DNA of 64,000 nucleotides from Camelus bactrianus. Its lineage: Eukaryota; Chordata; Mammalia; Artiodactyla; Camelidae. The notes under the pieces were generated by a model. That model was not told where the DNA came from. It did not search any database and worked only from the letters and a program-made list of their open reading frames with translations. The DNA lies in the NCBI RefSeq assembly GCF_048773025.1, contig NC_133558.1, forward strand, positions 20,752,501-20,816,500, written 5' to 3'. Positions 50,601 to 59,865 of this stretch are shown here, piece after piece. Position numbers and translations under genes: made by a program. The number at the start of each line of letters is the position of its first letter. The first letter of the stretch is position 1.

Positions 50601-51131
50601 TGAATCTCTACTCCTAAAATGCAACTACTGCACATTAAAATGTATTCATCACGAATATTAAAAGCATCTTGGAATTCTGCAACAACATGTTCCTTAAAAG
50701 AAGCCTTTATTTCATTATTACACAGAGTGGCCAGTATGAGAATGTTGGTTTTCAGTCCTATGAGGTAATTTTTCATGACTTTAGAATTCATATATCACAC
50801 TTATTAATTGCTAATTTCTAGTTATATATTTGAAATAAATGACGTTCTAGTGACATATAGAAAAGGGTACATGGAAGTCAGGTTGAACAGATCTGAGAAA
50901 GTAAAAGATCCAAGTCTTATGCCTTGTACCCTGAGGTCTGCTCTATGTTTGTGACTCAAGTACTTTTCTTAGAAGCGTTAGACATATAAGCACTCTCTCT
51001 CTTTCCTTTTCTCTTTCTCTTTCACAAACACACACACACACACACAGTAGTATCAAAAAATAAAACTCACCTTCATAATTCTCATTCTTCATATATAATT
51101 TTATATGGTGATCTATTGGGTAAATCACCAT
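32145..51131 (-). CDS. Gene A: membrane coiled-coil B30.2 protein of the butyrophilin-like family (14 exons)
   Basis: Joining minus-strand exons 51131-51071, 50279-50259, 48867-48847, 46097-45987, 44438-44421, 41659-41639, 41552-41532, 41445-41425, 41338-41318, 40288-40268, 39910-39884, 39193-39167, 32907-32881 and 32680-32145 gives 954 nt, open throughout (317 codons plus stop). Every internal boundary is phase 1. Layout: about 34 N-terminal residues without a signal peptide, a transmembrane segment, a coiled coil centred on repeated DQLRKEN, three nine-residue linkers and a full PRY-SPRY domain. Such proteins sit in membranes with the B30.2 domain in the cytoplasm; in BTN3A1 that domain senses phosphoantigen, but nothing here shows this ligand. 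Unlike ordinary BTN/BTNL proteins, no IgV or IgC exon is visible upstream. Nearest known designs are BTN/BTNL, ERMAP and the tails of chicken BG. An upstream Ig-encoding 5' end missed by me remains possible. Confidence 0.68.
32881..32907 (-). CDS. Gene A 27-nt exon before B30.2 (DWRKEFFQA)
   Basis: Acceptor ctttt-cag and donor gtgagt; phase 1, D W R K E F F Q A then V of the B30.2 exon. The DW(R/K)K..F motif just before VTLDP is characteristic of BTN-family juxta-B30.2 exons. Confidence 0.85.
33895..34140. mobile_element. Old non-autonomous DNA transposon (probably hAT/Charlie-type)
   Basis: Contains the familiar ccaggagccaaatccagccc ... gttttattgtaacacaacca ... gctgcttttgtgctaaaa order of a common ancient mammalian repeat. 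Subfamily not determined. A second, more decayed relative is at 46465-46760. Confidence 0.5.
34380..37910 (+). mobile_element. Old LINE-1, plus strand, in gene A intron
   Basis: Long A-rich degenerate L1 sense sequence: ORF2 motifs such as cccaggcccagatgatttta at 35339 and ggaggaagactcac at 36304, and the ORF2 end at 37500-37620. It ends near aacacttcaataaagcc. Many stops, so inactive. It lies antisense to gene A. Confidence 0.8.
38148..38161. repeat. Poly(G) run
   Basis: About 13-14 consecutive G on the plus strand; length is likely to be unreliable in sequencing. Confidence 0.9.
38490..38800 (-). repeat. Possible ancient interspersed repeat
   Basis: Order and wording (cccattgtgtcttgg ... 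aggcagaagtggtaagcac ... ccataaaacattt) resemble an old mammalian interspersed repeat in reverse orientation. Family not identified. Confidence 0.3.
39167..39193 (-). CDS. Gene A 27-nt exon (WQKTSLYP type)
   Basis: Acceptor gtttacttgcag and donor gtgagt enclose 27 nt. In phase 1 the codons read (S)WQKTSLYP; the first residue is Ser because the previous exon ends in A. The W-x-K pattern parallels DWRKEFFQA at 32881, so the two 27-nt exons look like duplicates. Confidence 0.72.
39395..39665. repeat. Purine-rich (GAAA/GGAA) tract
   Basis: About 270 bp almost entirely of purines on the plus strand, hence polypyrimidine on the gene A transcript strand. No coding sense. Confidence 0.85.
39884..39910 (-). 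CDS. Gene A 27-nt exon (GERKAQFRN)
   Basis: Acceptor catctcctttcag and donor gtaagt enclose 27 nt, phase 1, G E R K A Q F R N. It ends in A rather than the usual G, which changes the junction codon to Ser without harm. Confidence 0.72.
40268..40288 (-). CDS. Gene A 21-nt heptad exon (GNLRKEI)
   Basis: Acceptor tttttcag and donor gtaaat; phase 1, G N L R K E I. It continues the N..L spacing of the upstream DQLRKEN heptads. Confidence 0.72.
40610..40855 (-). mobile_element. MIR SINE
   Basis: The complement of the MIR core is visible (gatttgaacccaggtctg, cactatgctgta). Old and diverged. Confidence 0.65.
41318..41338 (-). CDS. Gene A heptad exon, array unit 1 (DQLKKEN)
   Basis: Last of the four in transcript order. 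Acceptor ttttttcag and donor gtaaac; phase 1, D Q L K K E N. One base differs from its three sisters, turning Arg to Lys. Confidence 0.75.
41425..41445 (-). CDS. Gene A heptad exon, array unit 2 (DQLRKEN)
   Basis: Acceptor ttttttcag, donor gtaaac, phase 1, D Q L R K E N. Its exon sequence is identical to units 3 and 4. Confidence 0.75.
41532..41552 (-). CDS. Gene A heptad exon, array unit 3 (DQLRKEN)
   Basis: Same sequence, splice sites and phase as unit 2. Confidence 0.75.
41639..41659 (-). CDS. Gene A heptad exon, array unit 4 (DQLRKEN)
   Basis: First of the four in transcript order; same exon sequence as units 2 and 3. Its upstream intron departs from the array about 40 bp beyond the exon. 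Confidence 0.75.
41985..42185 (-). mobile_element. MIR SINE
   Basis: Decayed MIR in reverse orientation (gtaaactgaggttagagc, then a tcagagtcagaac segment). A short (ATC)n run precedes it at about 41930. Confidence 0.5.
42190..43330. other. Unassigned intron sequence of gene A
   Basis: Searched on the minus strand for 18-27-nt blocks with splice sites; none convincing. No repeat recognised. Confidence 0.4.
43330..44335 (+). mobile_element. Old LINE-1 ORF2 3' fragment
   Basis: Degenerate L1 sense sequence (ggacttggacagacatttctc at 43662, tggtatacccatacaatg at 44102), without an intact frame. Confidence 0.8.
44421..44438 (-). CDS. Gene A 18-nt exon (EKIKGN)
   Basis: Acceptor atttgttttgcag and donor gtgagt enclose 18 nt, phase 1, E K I K G N. 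It is one codon shorter than a heptad, like the 18-nt exon of gene B. It joins the transmembrane exon to the DQLRKEN series. Confidence 0.65.
44985..45770 (-). mobile_element. Probable old L1M 3' region
   Basis: T-rich text of the type found in reversed L1M 3' ends (gaatatctagaattctgggttgac, then ctgtgatttctgaatg). Assignment by style only. Confidence 0.4.
45987..46097 (-). CDS. Gene A transmembrane exon (111 nt)
   Basis: Acceptor gcatttttcag and consensus donor gtaagt. Reads 37 codons in phase 1. Residues [20 protein letters not shown] form one hydrophobic span of about 20, preceded by an acidic TDDVD stretch and followed by WKEYHEN. The charge pattern (acidic before, basic lysines after in the next exons) suits the C-terminal side facing the cytoplasm, as in BTN proteins. 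Confidence 0.82.
46465..46760. mobile_element. Decayed hAT-type DNA transposon remnant
   Basis: Starts ggctgaccatggcccacaggc and includes tggctgttttttcactacaa, paralleling the element at 33895 in diverged form. Confidence 0.4.
47290..48580 (+). mobile_element. Old LINE-1 ORF2 end and 3' UTR
   Basis: L1 sense sequence with recognisable blocks (aaataaacaaatgggacc at 47495, tatccaaataaaatgaaaac at 48020). The 3' UTR ends in the aaatcaattcaaaatatatacctcag area. It lies in a gene A intron. Confidence 0.85.
48847..48867 (-). CDS. Gene A 21-nt exon upstream of the membrane exon (GNQLEKT)
   Basis: Acceptor ttttgatttctag and donor gtgagt; phase 1, G N Q L E K T. Placed on the N-terminal side of the transmembrane segment, unusual for BTN-type heptad exons. 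Confidence 0.62.
49120..49290 (+). mobile_element. L1 3' UTR fragment
   Basis: Parallels 48400-48560 (gggagggagtaggaggtac, then gggaatacagccaatag). Confidence 0.7.
50259..50279 (-). CDS. Gene A 21-nt exon upstream of the membrane exon (VESLKCA)
   Basis: Acceptor tatattttcag and consensus donor gtaagt; phase 1, V E S L K C A. Contains a cysteine that could link chains. Confidence 0.62.
50993..51047. repeat. (CT)n/(CA)n microsatellite
   Basis: CT-rich run followed by a perfect CA run, just downstream of gene A exon 1 in the intron. Confidence 0.9.
51071..51131 (-). CDS. Gene A candidate first coding exon
   Basis: An ATG at 51131 in good context (A at -3, G at +4) opens 20 codons ending at a consensus donor (AAG/gtgagt) in phase 1, in frame with all later exons. 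The frame is closed upstream by a stop just before, so this is the first usable ATG unless an acceptor lies in between. An AG at 51113 could make a 42-nt internal exon in the same phase. No signal peptide. The residues include MKNENYE. Confidence 0.45.
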
Positions 51132-51299
51132 TTTAGGAAGCAAATAGTTTTACGTCTGTTACTCGTGGCCCAAAGAAAATTCCCAACTTGTTTCTGAGTT
51201 GTGTTGGCAGGATTTTGAAATGTCTTTGTGTTTCCTCTACAAACACAGGGGGAAGATATTACACCAGCCAGGGCAATATCCCTGAATCACAGAGAAGTT

Positions 51300-51440
51300 T
51301 CAGCCACGTGAATCAGGTTTTTTGCTCCTGAGCTCTGTAGCAAGGCGGAGTACGGAATTAATAAGAAACAGGGCAGGAGACTCTGGACTCTAGTCCTTTG
51401 GGATTAAAACAATACTTTAGTTGCAGTTGTTCATTTGATT
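51300..51440 (-). promoter_or_regulatory. Candidate gene A promoter-proximal / 5' UTR region
   Basis: Resembles 27780-27950 at the start of gene B: shared ggactctggact, cggag.ta and ttgttcat in the same order. It lies 170-300 bp upstream of the candidate ATG. No TATA box recognised. Confidence 0.4.
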
Positions 51441-51829
51441 ATTTGAATAAATGCACAAATAATTACAAATACACAGAAAATCAATTGATAAATGGGAAAT
51501 TAAGATTTTTTAAAAAAATTTCTCTTCGTGCAAAACAACCTTAGAGTGTCTAGTACCGAAAGAGGAAGACATTTTTTGTTGACTTGATAATTTATATAGA
51601 CCAATAAAACTGAGCCAGGGTTTTTGCAGAGTAGGTTCCTCTTCTTTTTTTCTCCAAATTTTATCCGCTGATTCCAGTCTCCTTGCCTCAAGAGTTTTCT
51701 TCAGCAGTTCAAATTCAGTTGCACCTAGACTCTGCCATGGGTTCTCTTGTATCTCTAATCCTTAACTAGGCTCTTCAGTGAAGTCCCTGGGACTCCACCT
51801 CTACCCTCTTCCCACAGCCATTTGATCAC

Positions 51830-52205
51830 TTGCTCTAATTTTTTCAATATTTCAATATCTTTGCTTTGTGCTTACACTCTTACACTTTCCTCTGCTTGGG
51901 AAACTCTTCCTCCAGATACTCCCACAAATATCTCCCCTTCACTCTTTCAGGTCTTTATTCACCTTTGCAGTGAGACTTTCCCTGGACAAACTGTCCAATG
52001 TCACCACTCTCCTTCAGTCCATACATACCTTTGCTATTCTATCTTCTCCTTAGCATTTATCCCCAGTTAATACTCTCCATATTTAACTTATTTAATGTTT
52101 ATTATCTCCCTTCACAAGAATATAAACTCCCTTAAAGTGGGAATTTGTGTCTACTTTCTTTCCTGCTCAGTACCCACAGAGCCTGTATAGAATATGAATT
52201 AATGC
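51830..52205 (+). mobile_element. L2 LINE 3' end
   Basis: Good match to the common L2 3' end: gcttgggaaactcttcc, caggtctttattcacc, gaatataaactcccttaaag. Confidence 0.8.
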
Positions 52206-52580
52206 AATTTTTAAATTGATTAGTTAACTTTAAATGTTACTATTTTTCTTGGTTTTCTGCTCTAGTGAGAACCTCCAATAAACTTCAGAATAGATGAACC
52301 AACATTTTACAGACTTACTCTGTTTTTCACATCTGGCTAACTCCCTTGCCTTCTGAGACTTCTACTTTCACAAAGAAAGGACTCAAAGGTCCAGAATTCA
52401 AGTCCTTGCTTTTCTTTCAGGTCAATCACAGTCATGTTTGGAAGGCAAATTAGTATAAAGGGGACCAAACACAAAATGATGTCACATAGTAATATGTGTA
52501 TTCGTATTTTTAGTAGAATTATATGGTTATTATATCAGGTATAATTGTTTATTAGAATTTCCCTAGTGTTCTTGGCACTA

Positions 52581-53067
52581 CAAGTGTATCTCAGATATTG
52601 AGGGTTCAACCTCAGACAACCTCAATGAAGCAAATATTGCAATAAAGCTAGTCATACTAATTTTTTGATTTTCCAGTGCATTAAAAGTTATGTTTGCACT
52701 ATACTGTAGTCTATTAAGTATGAAATAGGATTATGTCTTTAAAAAGTACATATCTTAAGTTAAAAATACTTTATTGCTAAAATATATTAGCCATCATCTG
52801 AGCCTTAAGCAAATCTTAGTCTTTTTGCAATAGTAACATCAAAGATCTCTGATCACAGATCACCCAAACAAACATAATAATGAAAAAGTTTGAAATATTG
52901 TAAGAATTACCAAATGTGACACAGAGACAGGAAATGAGCAAATGCTGTTGGAAGAATGGCACTGAAAGACTTACTCTATGCAGGATTGTCACAAACCTTC
53001 AATTTGTAAAAATCTCAGTATCTGCGAAGCACAATAATGCAAAGCATAATAAAACCAAGTATGCTTG
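52581..53067. mobile_element. Tigger1-type non-autonomous DNA transposon, near complete
   Basis: Both termini are present (caagtgtatctcagat ... ccaagtatgcttg, degenerate inverted repeats), with TA on each side. The internal transposase region is missing. It contains atactgtagtctattaag and tttgaaatattgtaag blocks of Tigger1. Confidence 0.9.
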
Positions 53068-53689
53068 TATTCTAACTTCAGTGAATTTTACAGTGCTTGC
53101 TTTAATACAGTCATTTGAAAATGATAGTTTTCAGTAAAGACTTTCTATTTAATGAAAGATGAGTAAAAAGTGCTCATCTACTGTTGTTAATCTGTTTTCT
53201 CTTTTCTCCATCTTCCTGTAATCCGTACCGGCTTCCACCTGTTCTCAAAGACGTTAAAAATGAGTGGTTGTGATCATATTTAATGCTCTTTTTTACACTT
53301 TTATGGTGTCATGTTAAATAGACTGTGTCTAATTAGAAGTTACAGCCTCTCTTCTCTCTCTCTCTCACTATATTTCGCTTGCTTTTCTTTTGTTCTCTTC
53401 CTGGAAAACAGGAATGCTACTTCATATTTACAAGATAAAACATATCAAGGTCATATAATGGATTTCTGAGGGAGAAGGGATTTTTCTTTAGAAATGTGTT
53501 CTTTTCTGATATAATTCTGTTGGATATAGTTTGTACCCTTAAAATGAGAACATGAAAATTCTGGCACACACAAAACAAAATAATAAGTAGAGTTATCTAT
53601 GGAAATGGAAAGAAGAAAAGAGGAGTTGGGAGGTGGGAAGGGTGGTCAAAGGAAAGAGGATTTAGAGGGAGGACCAAAAAGTGAAAAGG

Positions 53690-55190
53690 AAAAATAACAA
53701 TTTGTGAGAGATGAAAGATAGGGGTCCATTTCATATTTTTGCATGTGATTATACTGTTTTCCCAACTCCAATTATTGAAGAGACTGTCCTTTTGCTACTG
53801 GGTATTCTTGGCTCGCTTAGCAAGTATTAGTTGACCGCATAGGCAGAGGTTTATTTCTGGACTCTCAATTCTGTTCCATTGGTCTATGTGTTTATTTTTA
53901 TGCAAGTACCATATTGATTTAATTACTATAAGTTTGTAGCTTAGTTTGAAATCAAAATATGGGATAACTTTGGCTTTGTTCTTCTCTCCCAGAACTGTTT
54001 AGCTATTCAGGCCCTTTTGCAGTTCTATACCAATTTAGGAGTTTTTGGTCTTATTTCCGTAAAAATTTCTATTAGAATTTTGATATAGATTGCATATTGA
54101 TTTTATTCTTGGCTTTGGGTTGTATGAACATTTTTGCAATATTAATTCTTCTAGTCCATGGATAATCTTTCCATTTTTTGGTAACTTCTTCAATATATTT
54201 TATTAAAATATTACTCTTTTCATTGGACAGATCATAGATCTTTCACTTTTGGTAATTTTTCCATAAATATTTTATTTACTTTTTTGATACTATTGTGAAT
54301 GAGATTATTTTATTTCTTTTTCAGGTATTTCTATGCTAGTGTATAAAAACACAACTGATTTTTGTATATTGGCTTTATATCCTACAACTTCACTAAATTC
54401 ATTGATTAGTTTCAATAGTTTTTTGGTTGAGTCTTTAGTATTTTCTCTATTTAAGATCATATCTTTAAATAATAACAATACTGCTTCTCTCTTTCATTTT
54501 GGATGGCTTTCAGTTCTTAGTTATTTTAATTTTATTGATTTAGTTTACACTTACAATAGTATTCATAGATTTTTGAATTTTGGCAAATATATACCACTGT
54601 GTTTCCATCAACTCAATAAAGGATTAGAATTTTGGTCATCCCAGAAAGTTTCCTTATGCCCCTTTTCAGTCCCCTCCTCCACCTTAAGGCAAATATTGTT
54701 CTAGTTTCTTCCATCATAATTTTCTGGTGTAATGTTGTTTCTATCAGAAATGTGTTTCTTTTATTGGTCAGTAATATTCCATTATGTAAATATATGACAA
54801 TTATAGAAACAATTTGCTTAAACCTTTACCTATTCATGGACATTTGTTTTATTTCCAGTTTGGGGCATTTATGAATAACTGGATTTGCATTGTTGTGCAA
54901 CTCTTTGTGGATATTTGTTTTCATTTTGCTTGGGTAAATATCATAACCAGGTTAGTTAATAATAAAATGAATTATTTTTCGTTTTTTGAGGACTCTCCAT
55001 ACTATTTTCCGTAGTGGCTGCGCCAGTTTGCATTCCCACCAACAGTATACGTGGGTTCTCTTTTCTTCACATCTTTGCCAACATTTGACTTTTTGATGAT
55101 AGACATTCTAACAGGTGTGAGGTGACATCTCACTGAGGTTTTGATTTGAATTTCTCTAATAATTAGTCATGCTGGGTTTCTTTACACATG
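53690..55190 (-). mobile_element. Old LINE-1, minus strand
   Basis: Reversed L1 ORF2: ctcaattctgttccattggtc at 53866, tgtatattggctttatatcc at 54363, gtttgcattcccaccaacag at 55026. The 123-codon open frame at 54333 is antisense noise. Confidence 0.85.
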
Positions 55191-55529
55191 CCTGTTAGTC
55201 ATCTGTATGTTCTAGAACTGGGCCAATTCATAGCATCTCTTATTCACCTTGGGTGGCATGAGAAGACAAGTGGAGGGAATGGGATTAGGGAAATAACTGG
55301 GCAATTCTCCTCTTTCACAGCCATCAAAAAGTGTAAAATTAATCTTAAACCATGCTTAGTGAAGATACAAAAATCTTCTCATTTTTGCCCAGCCAACCAG
55401 CCTTGTATCAATCTTCACTGTTATTGCTGAGAAACACATATTCTGAGCAATACAGCACAATCATGTGTGGTGTCAAAGCCCATTTGGCTACTCACCTGTT
55501 TTGAAATATTAACCCTGTTTCTAGATCAA

Positions 55530-55720
55530 CATATCTCAACTCCAGTTACCCATTAGAGTCACTAAGAGTGTTCTAAAAAATACCATTGCCACGATCCCAC
55601 CTCAGACTAATCAAATAGAAATTGTTTGAGGGTGGAAGGAAGGAAGACAACATAGGGCTATGAATCAGTAATTTTAAATATCTTCCCAAGTGATTATACT
55701 GTGCACCTGTTGCCCAAAAG
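55530..55720. repeat. Possible MER5/MER20-like DNA element
   Basis: Order of cccattagagtcac ... cacgatcccacctcagac ... gtgattatactg suggests an old hAT-type MITE. Low certainty. Confidence 0.35.
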
Positions 55721-56330
55721 CTGGCCTCTGTACCCCAATAGCCAAATTGAGAGTTGGAGGCAGAGTTTGGGGAAGATAGAAAAGAACAGCTTTATTGCTT
55801 TGCCAGGCAAAGGGAGTCATAGCAGGCTAATGCCTTAGAGACTGTGAGCCCATCTTGGGGTTGGGGTCTTGACGTTTTATAGAAAAATTGGATTGAACAG
55901 AAAAGGTGATAACAATCAGGGTGTTTTACAGGGTGTTACATTCTCTTCATCTTGGTAAGAACTTGCTGTTGTTATGGAGGTTTAGGAGGGTCTGCCCATT
56001 TTCTTGAGGTTTAGTCCATGACCTTCTTTCAAGACCTGTAGGGTAAAAGGATAAGTTACTCTAAGAGGGCACAGGGAGGGGAGTGATCTTAAACTCATAA
56101 GATCAGTTTAGCTAGAAGTACAGGCCTGAACATCTCAAGAGCCATCTTGTTAGTTTTCTATTCTTTCACACCCAGGATTAAGAATCACAGTGCTGGGCTG
56201 ACATCTCCATGCCTCCTGTCCCTTATCTGTCATCTCCTGCTGGGCCCTCAGGTCAAGGTGAGGTGAAAGGGAGTGCATTCAAGGACCTTCTTACCAACCA
56301 GCCAGAAATATTCTGAACTCTGTTATTCTT
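55715..56330 (-). mobile_element. Probable solitary LTR of an old endogenous retrovirus
   Basis: Fossil LTR-like stretch, minus orientation (agctttattgctttgccagg holds the complement of a polyadenylation signal). No coding remnants beside it. Family not determined. Confidence 0.4.
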
Positions 56331-57640
56331 GTTAAGAGTTTCAACCACCATTAATTGAGTGTTCTTGATCCATATCAGTATGTAAATGGGTATAAAGATA
56401 CTGTGGTGCCTCACCCAAAAATGTGTTATATGTCTCTAAAAATCATGAGGGTAGTTAATGTATAATTGGTCTTTGAGTAAAGGTAGGGCAAAGTCCTTTG
56501 ATTTCATCTTGGATTTAGTATTTCATTTTCCTTATTCTCTAAATACTCTGACTTCAAAGAATACATAAGGCAAGAGTGATCTTTGAAACGAGATTACAAG
56601 AATATGAGCTAACTTGTGAAGAAATTGAGGGTCATTACTCTGTGATTACACCTAATAAAATTTATTGCCGTCTTATAAATGTAGAGAATCTAGTCCAAAG
56701 TTCCCTGTATCTGTTATATTAACTAGTCTATTTCATCTTTTTCTGTGTCATTTTGCATAAAGTTGGATAGCGAGCTCTACCTGTCATTCTATGTTATTTC
56801 ATGAATCAACTCTGGAGAACCTTCTGGTCAGAACTCTTCTTGCTTACCTGATTTTTCATAAATCTTTCCTGCTATCTTCATTGTTTCTAACAAAATATTC
56901 TGTACAACCTTAGGATATTGGGATATCTAGTTTTTCATCTCAATTTGTAACCTTTAGGAAAACCTTCCCATAATCTCAGACCTATTGATAACCATTAAAA
57001 TTTTATCTCTGTGTCAAAACTGTGGGATTTTAAAGGTTGGGATTTCCTCCTGCTGTTGAACTAATCTTGCCCAAGTGAGTATTTTGTGGTATGAAATGCA
57101 AGGTGCTGACCGTTTTAGATATCCCTTGTGTATCTGTCTGTGAGCTCACAGAGGCATTTTATTTAAAGAAAAAAATGAAAGAAAAAAGAAAAATTTCTCA
57201 TAATTCCAGCCACGCTAGGAATGGCTTAGATCTGATACATTTAGGGTAGTGAATGTAGAACCAATTTTTAAACCTCCAAAACAAATAGCTTGATCTTATC
57301 CTTTGTGGTTTTGAAAAATGTAGCCTCAGTCGCTAGTCACTCAATAAGAGGTGACTTGAGATTTATTTGGTTATGTTTTATTTGTTTTTAATAGTCCATA
57401 GGGAGTGTTTGAGTTTGAGAGGGGGTCAGTGCAATAGATGGTTATGAGATAAGTCACCCCATGAAGAGAACTGCAGTCAAGGGGGTTTCCATGGCAATGG
57501 CCAAGGAATGTATATCTGCACAGCACCCTCTTATTTGGATTTACTAGTGTCAAGACAGCTGCATATGCTATGCCCTGAACCCTTCTCTGTAGTAGATGGT
57601 GATGCCAAAACTAAACAGGTTAGAGCTAGTCTAGATTCAC
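56330..57640. other. Unassigned intergenic DNA
   Basis: No gene or clear repeat recognised; it may include more of the neighbouring old LTR element. Confidence 0.4.
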
Positions 57641-57795
57641 CATTTTCCAATTTATCCATTTTCAGTGTCACTTTCCTCATCTATAAAATGGGAATAATGC
57701 CATATTCACAAAGTATTGTAAAGCTTGAGAGAGATATTGTACATAGAACTTAATATAATGTCAATCTGGCATTGTGAAAACATTCAATAAATATT
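57640..57795 (+). mobile_element. MIR SINE 3' half
   Basis: cctcatctataaaatgggaat ... cattcaataaatattag is the MIR 3' pattern. Confidence 0.75.
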
Positions 57796-57799
57796 AGTT

Positions 57800-58980
57800 T
57801 TGATTTTGTTTTTGAATTGTCAAAAGGATACTTATAAAATAGATGCATCATTTATATCCTCCGCAGATAAAGTGAACGATCCATTTATGTTTCCTTAACC
57901 ATTCTTGCTTCTGTTATTTCTCCACACTCTTAACTAGCTTCTGCTGTGTAGCCAGTTAAGTGACTTCAAAGCTAGTGAATCAACAGTGAAGGAGGCAAGT
58001 TAATCTTGGTTTGGGGACCTGTCAGCTCCTACAACCTTCCACACATAAATCAGTTGATATAATTTCTGTAGAAATTGAGTTAACTTTTAAAATGAATCCC
58101 TGCCCACCTTCCTTCTTCCCTCTAAAAAACCCGCTGGTTGTGCGCATAAGTGAGGAGAAATTAGCAATTGAGATGAACTTGGAGTGCACAGCTAATGGAG
58201 TCTGCCAAAATTTTCTAACACACTTTAAATAGACTTTCTGGATCATCATATTCACTATCTGAAGGATTTGAGAGAACTCCCAGTCACACTCCTAAACCAT
58301 ATTCCAAATATATCTCATAATTTTATCAGCATATTTCTTCTACTTATTTTCAACTACCACAAACTACTTATATAGAAGAATGCATATCAATGTCACTCTT
58401 TAATCATACGTAATCTGACACTATGGCCCACCCAAAAGCCCTGGGATTAATGTATGGGCAAATTATATCCTTATCTTAAATACTTTCTTAACTTTTCTTA
58501 TTAATAAAAAAATCCTCAGTTTTAGAAGTATGCATCTTTGCTTCATCTGTGTAGCTCCCTTATAGTAAATGAATAATGCCATAAACCAAGACATATTCAC
58601 TTAAAAATTACTATAAACTCAAGTTTTTTTCCCCTCCTAAATTGCCAAGAGCCCTGTTCAAAGCACTATATACTACATGACTCTTGATACCCAACAACAC
58701 AAACCAGATATCAGGGAAAAAAAAATGATTTTGGCAAATAAATCCAGATGCAGAGATGATAGTCTTGGTATATAAAATTCAAAGGGACAGTGGGATGACC
58801 TTGCATGTGGGATGTGGAACACAGAATTGACTTCAGAGTCTAGGTCTGTATGATACCATTGGCAGCATTTGCTATAAGCAATGGCATAGGCTGCCTGAAT
58901 AAGACAGAAGAAAATTCTTTCAGTTACCAAAGATAATTTCTACACATGAAGTATACAACTAGAGTAATAAACAACTTCAA
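57800..58980. other. Unassigned intergenic DNA
   Basis: Several short frames on both strands, none resembling a known domain; no repeat recognised. Confidence 0.4.
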
Positions 58981-58984
58981 TACA

Positions 58985-59100
58985 AGTGCTAGAGATTTTG
59001 TGTAGGTGAGATTCTGGACTCAATCCCAGTCACCTTCATTAAAAATAAATAAATATATAAACAAACCTAATTACCCCTCCCAAATAAATAAATAAACTTT
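58985..59100 (+). mobile_element. Camelid Vic-1-type SINE, plus strand
   Basis: Degenerate tRNA-like head with a B-box-like ggactcaatcccagt, then the typical aaaaataaataaa ... aacctaattaccc tail of the camelid SINE. Confidence 0.7.
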
Positions 59101-59289
59101 AAAAAATAAAATAGAAATCATTAAAAAAAATGCTGGAGATTTTCTTTTAAAAGTGATGGAAAATCTAATGTATGCAAAAATTAAAATGAATTTAATGTCT
59201 TACGTGACAAAAAAAAAAAAGTCAGAGCTGACTGCCTTCTAGATATGGCATGTTAGAACCATGTCTTCATCTTTTGGCTCTGCACTTCT

Positions 59290-59589
59290 TCAAATTCCTG
59301 TCAAATCGAGGTAGAGTTCATCTTTGGGAAGGTCCACAGTAATATTAGGCTCATATCTTAACAGATTTAAGCCCAGTAAAAGATACAGATCTTTCCATCT
59401 CTGTAGCTCCCTCATTAGTCCAGAGATTCCCTCTGAATGGAGCAACTTGGGTAGCATGCTTACTCCCATAACTATTACTGTAGCTAGGAAAATTTGATAC
59501 ATGAACTGGCTCAGTCTTACCCATAGTTCTGGGTTGGAACCTTGGTCAAAATTTATGTTCCAAAAGTAATTGAAGACACAGTTCCTCAA
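59290..59589 (-). CDS. Open frame of unknown origin, 99 codons
   Basis: Minus-strand frame starting MRNCVFNYFW with a hydrophobic stretch MYQIFLATVIVMGVSML and an acidic C-terminus (DLPKDELYLDLTGI). I do not recognise it. No splice context or promoter is apparent, and it is surrounded by repeats. It may be a processed fragment or chance. Confidence 0.15.
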   Translation of the reverse strand: MRNCVFNYFWNINFDQGSNPELWVRLSQFMYQIFLATVIVMGVSMLPKLLHSEGISGLMRELQRWKDLYLLLGLNLLRYEPNITVDLPKDELYLDLTGI

Positions 59590-59865
59590 AAGAACTTTGG
59601 GATTCTCTTATGAGAATAAATGGGAGAGGATTCTAGATATGCAAATACAACACATATTCATTTTAAGATATTAGAGTAGAAATATCAATTACAGAGTGTT
59701 GGAAAATTCTTCCTCTACCCTCCTTTCACATTCGCTATGGTGTATAATATAAACCTTATTTCTTTAGTCAAAACAGTACTCTTTGAACCCCGATGCTTCC
59801 TCTTCTTTCTTATGTGCTCTCACTAGGGGCTTTTGTTTATACTTTTATCACAGATGGGTTTTTTG

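Noticed and set aside
54333-54704. 123-codon plus-strand frame
   Set aside because: Lies wholly inside reversed LINE-1 sequence.
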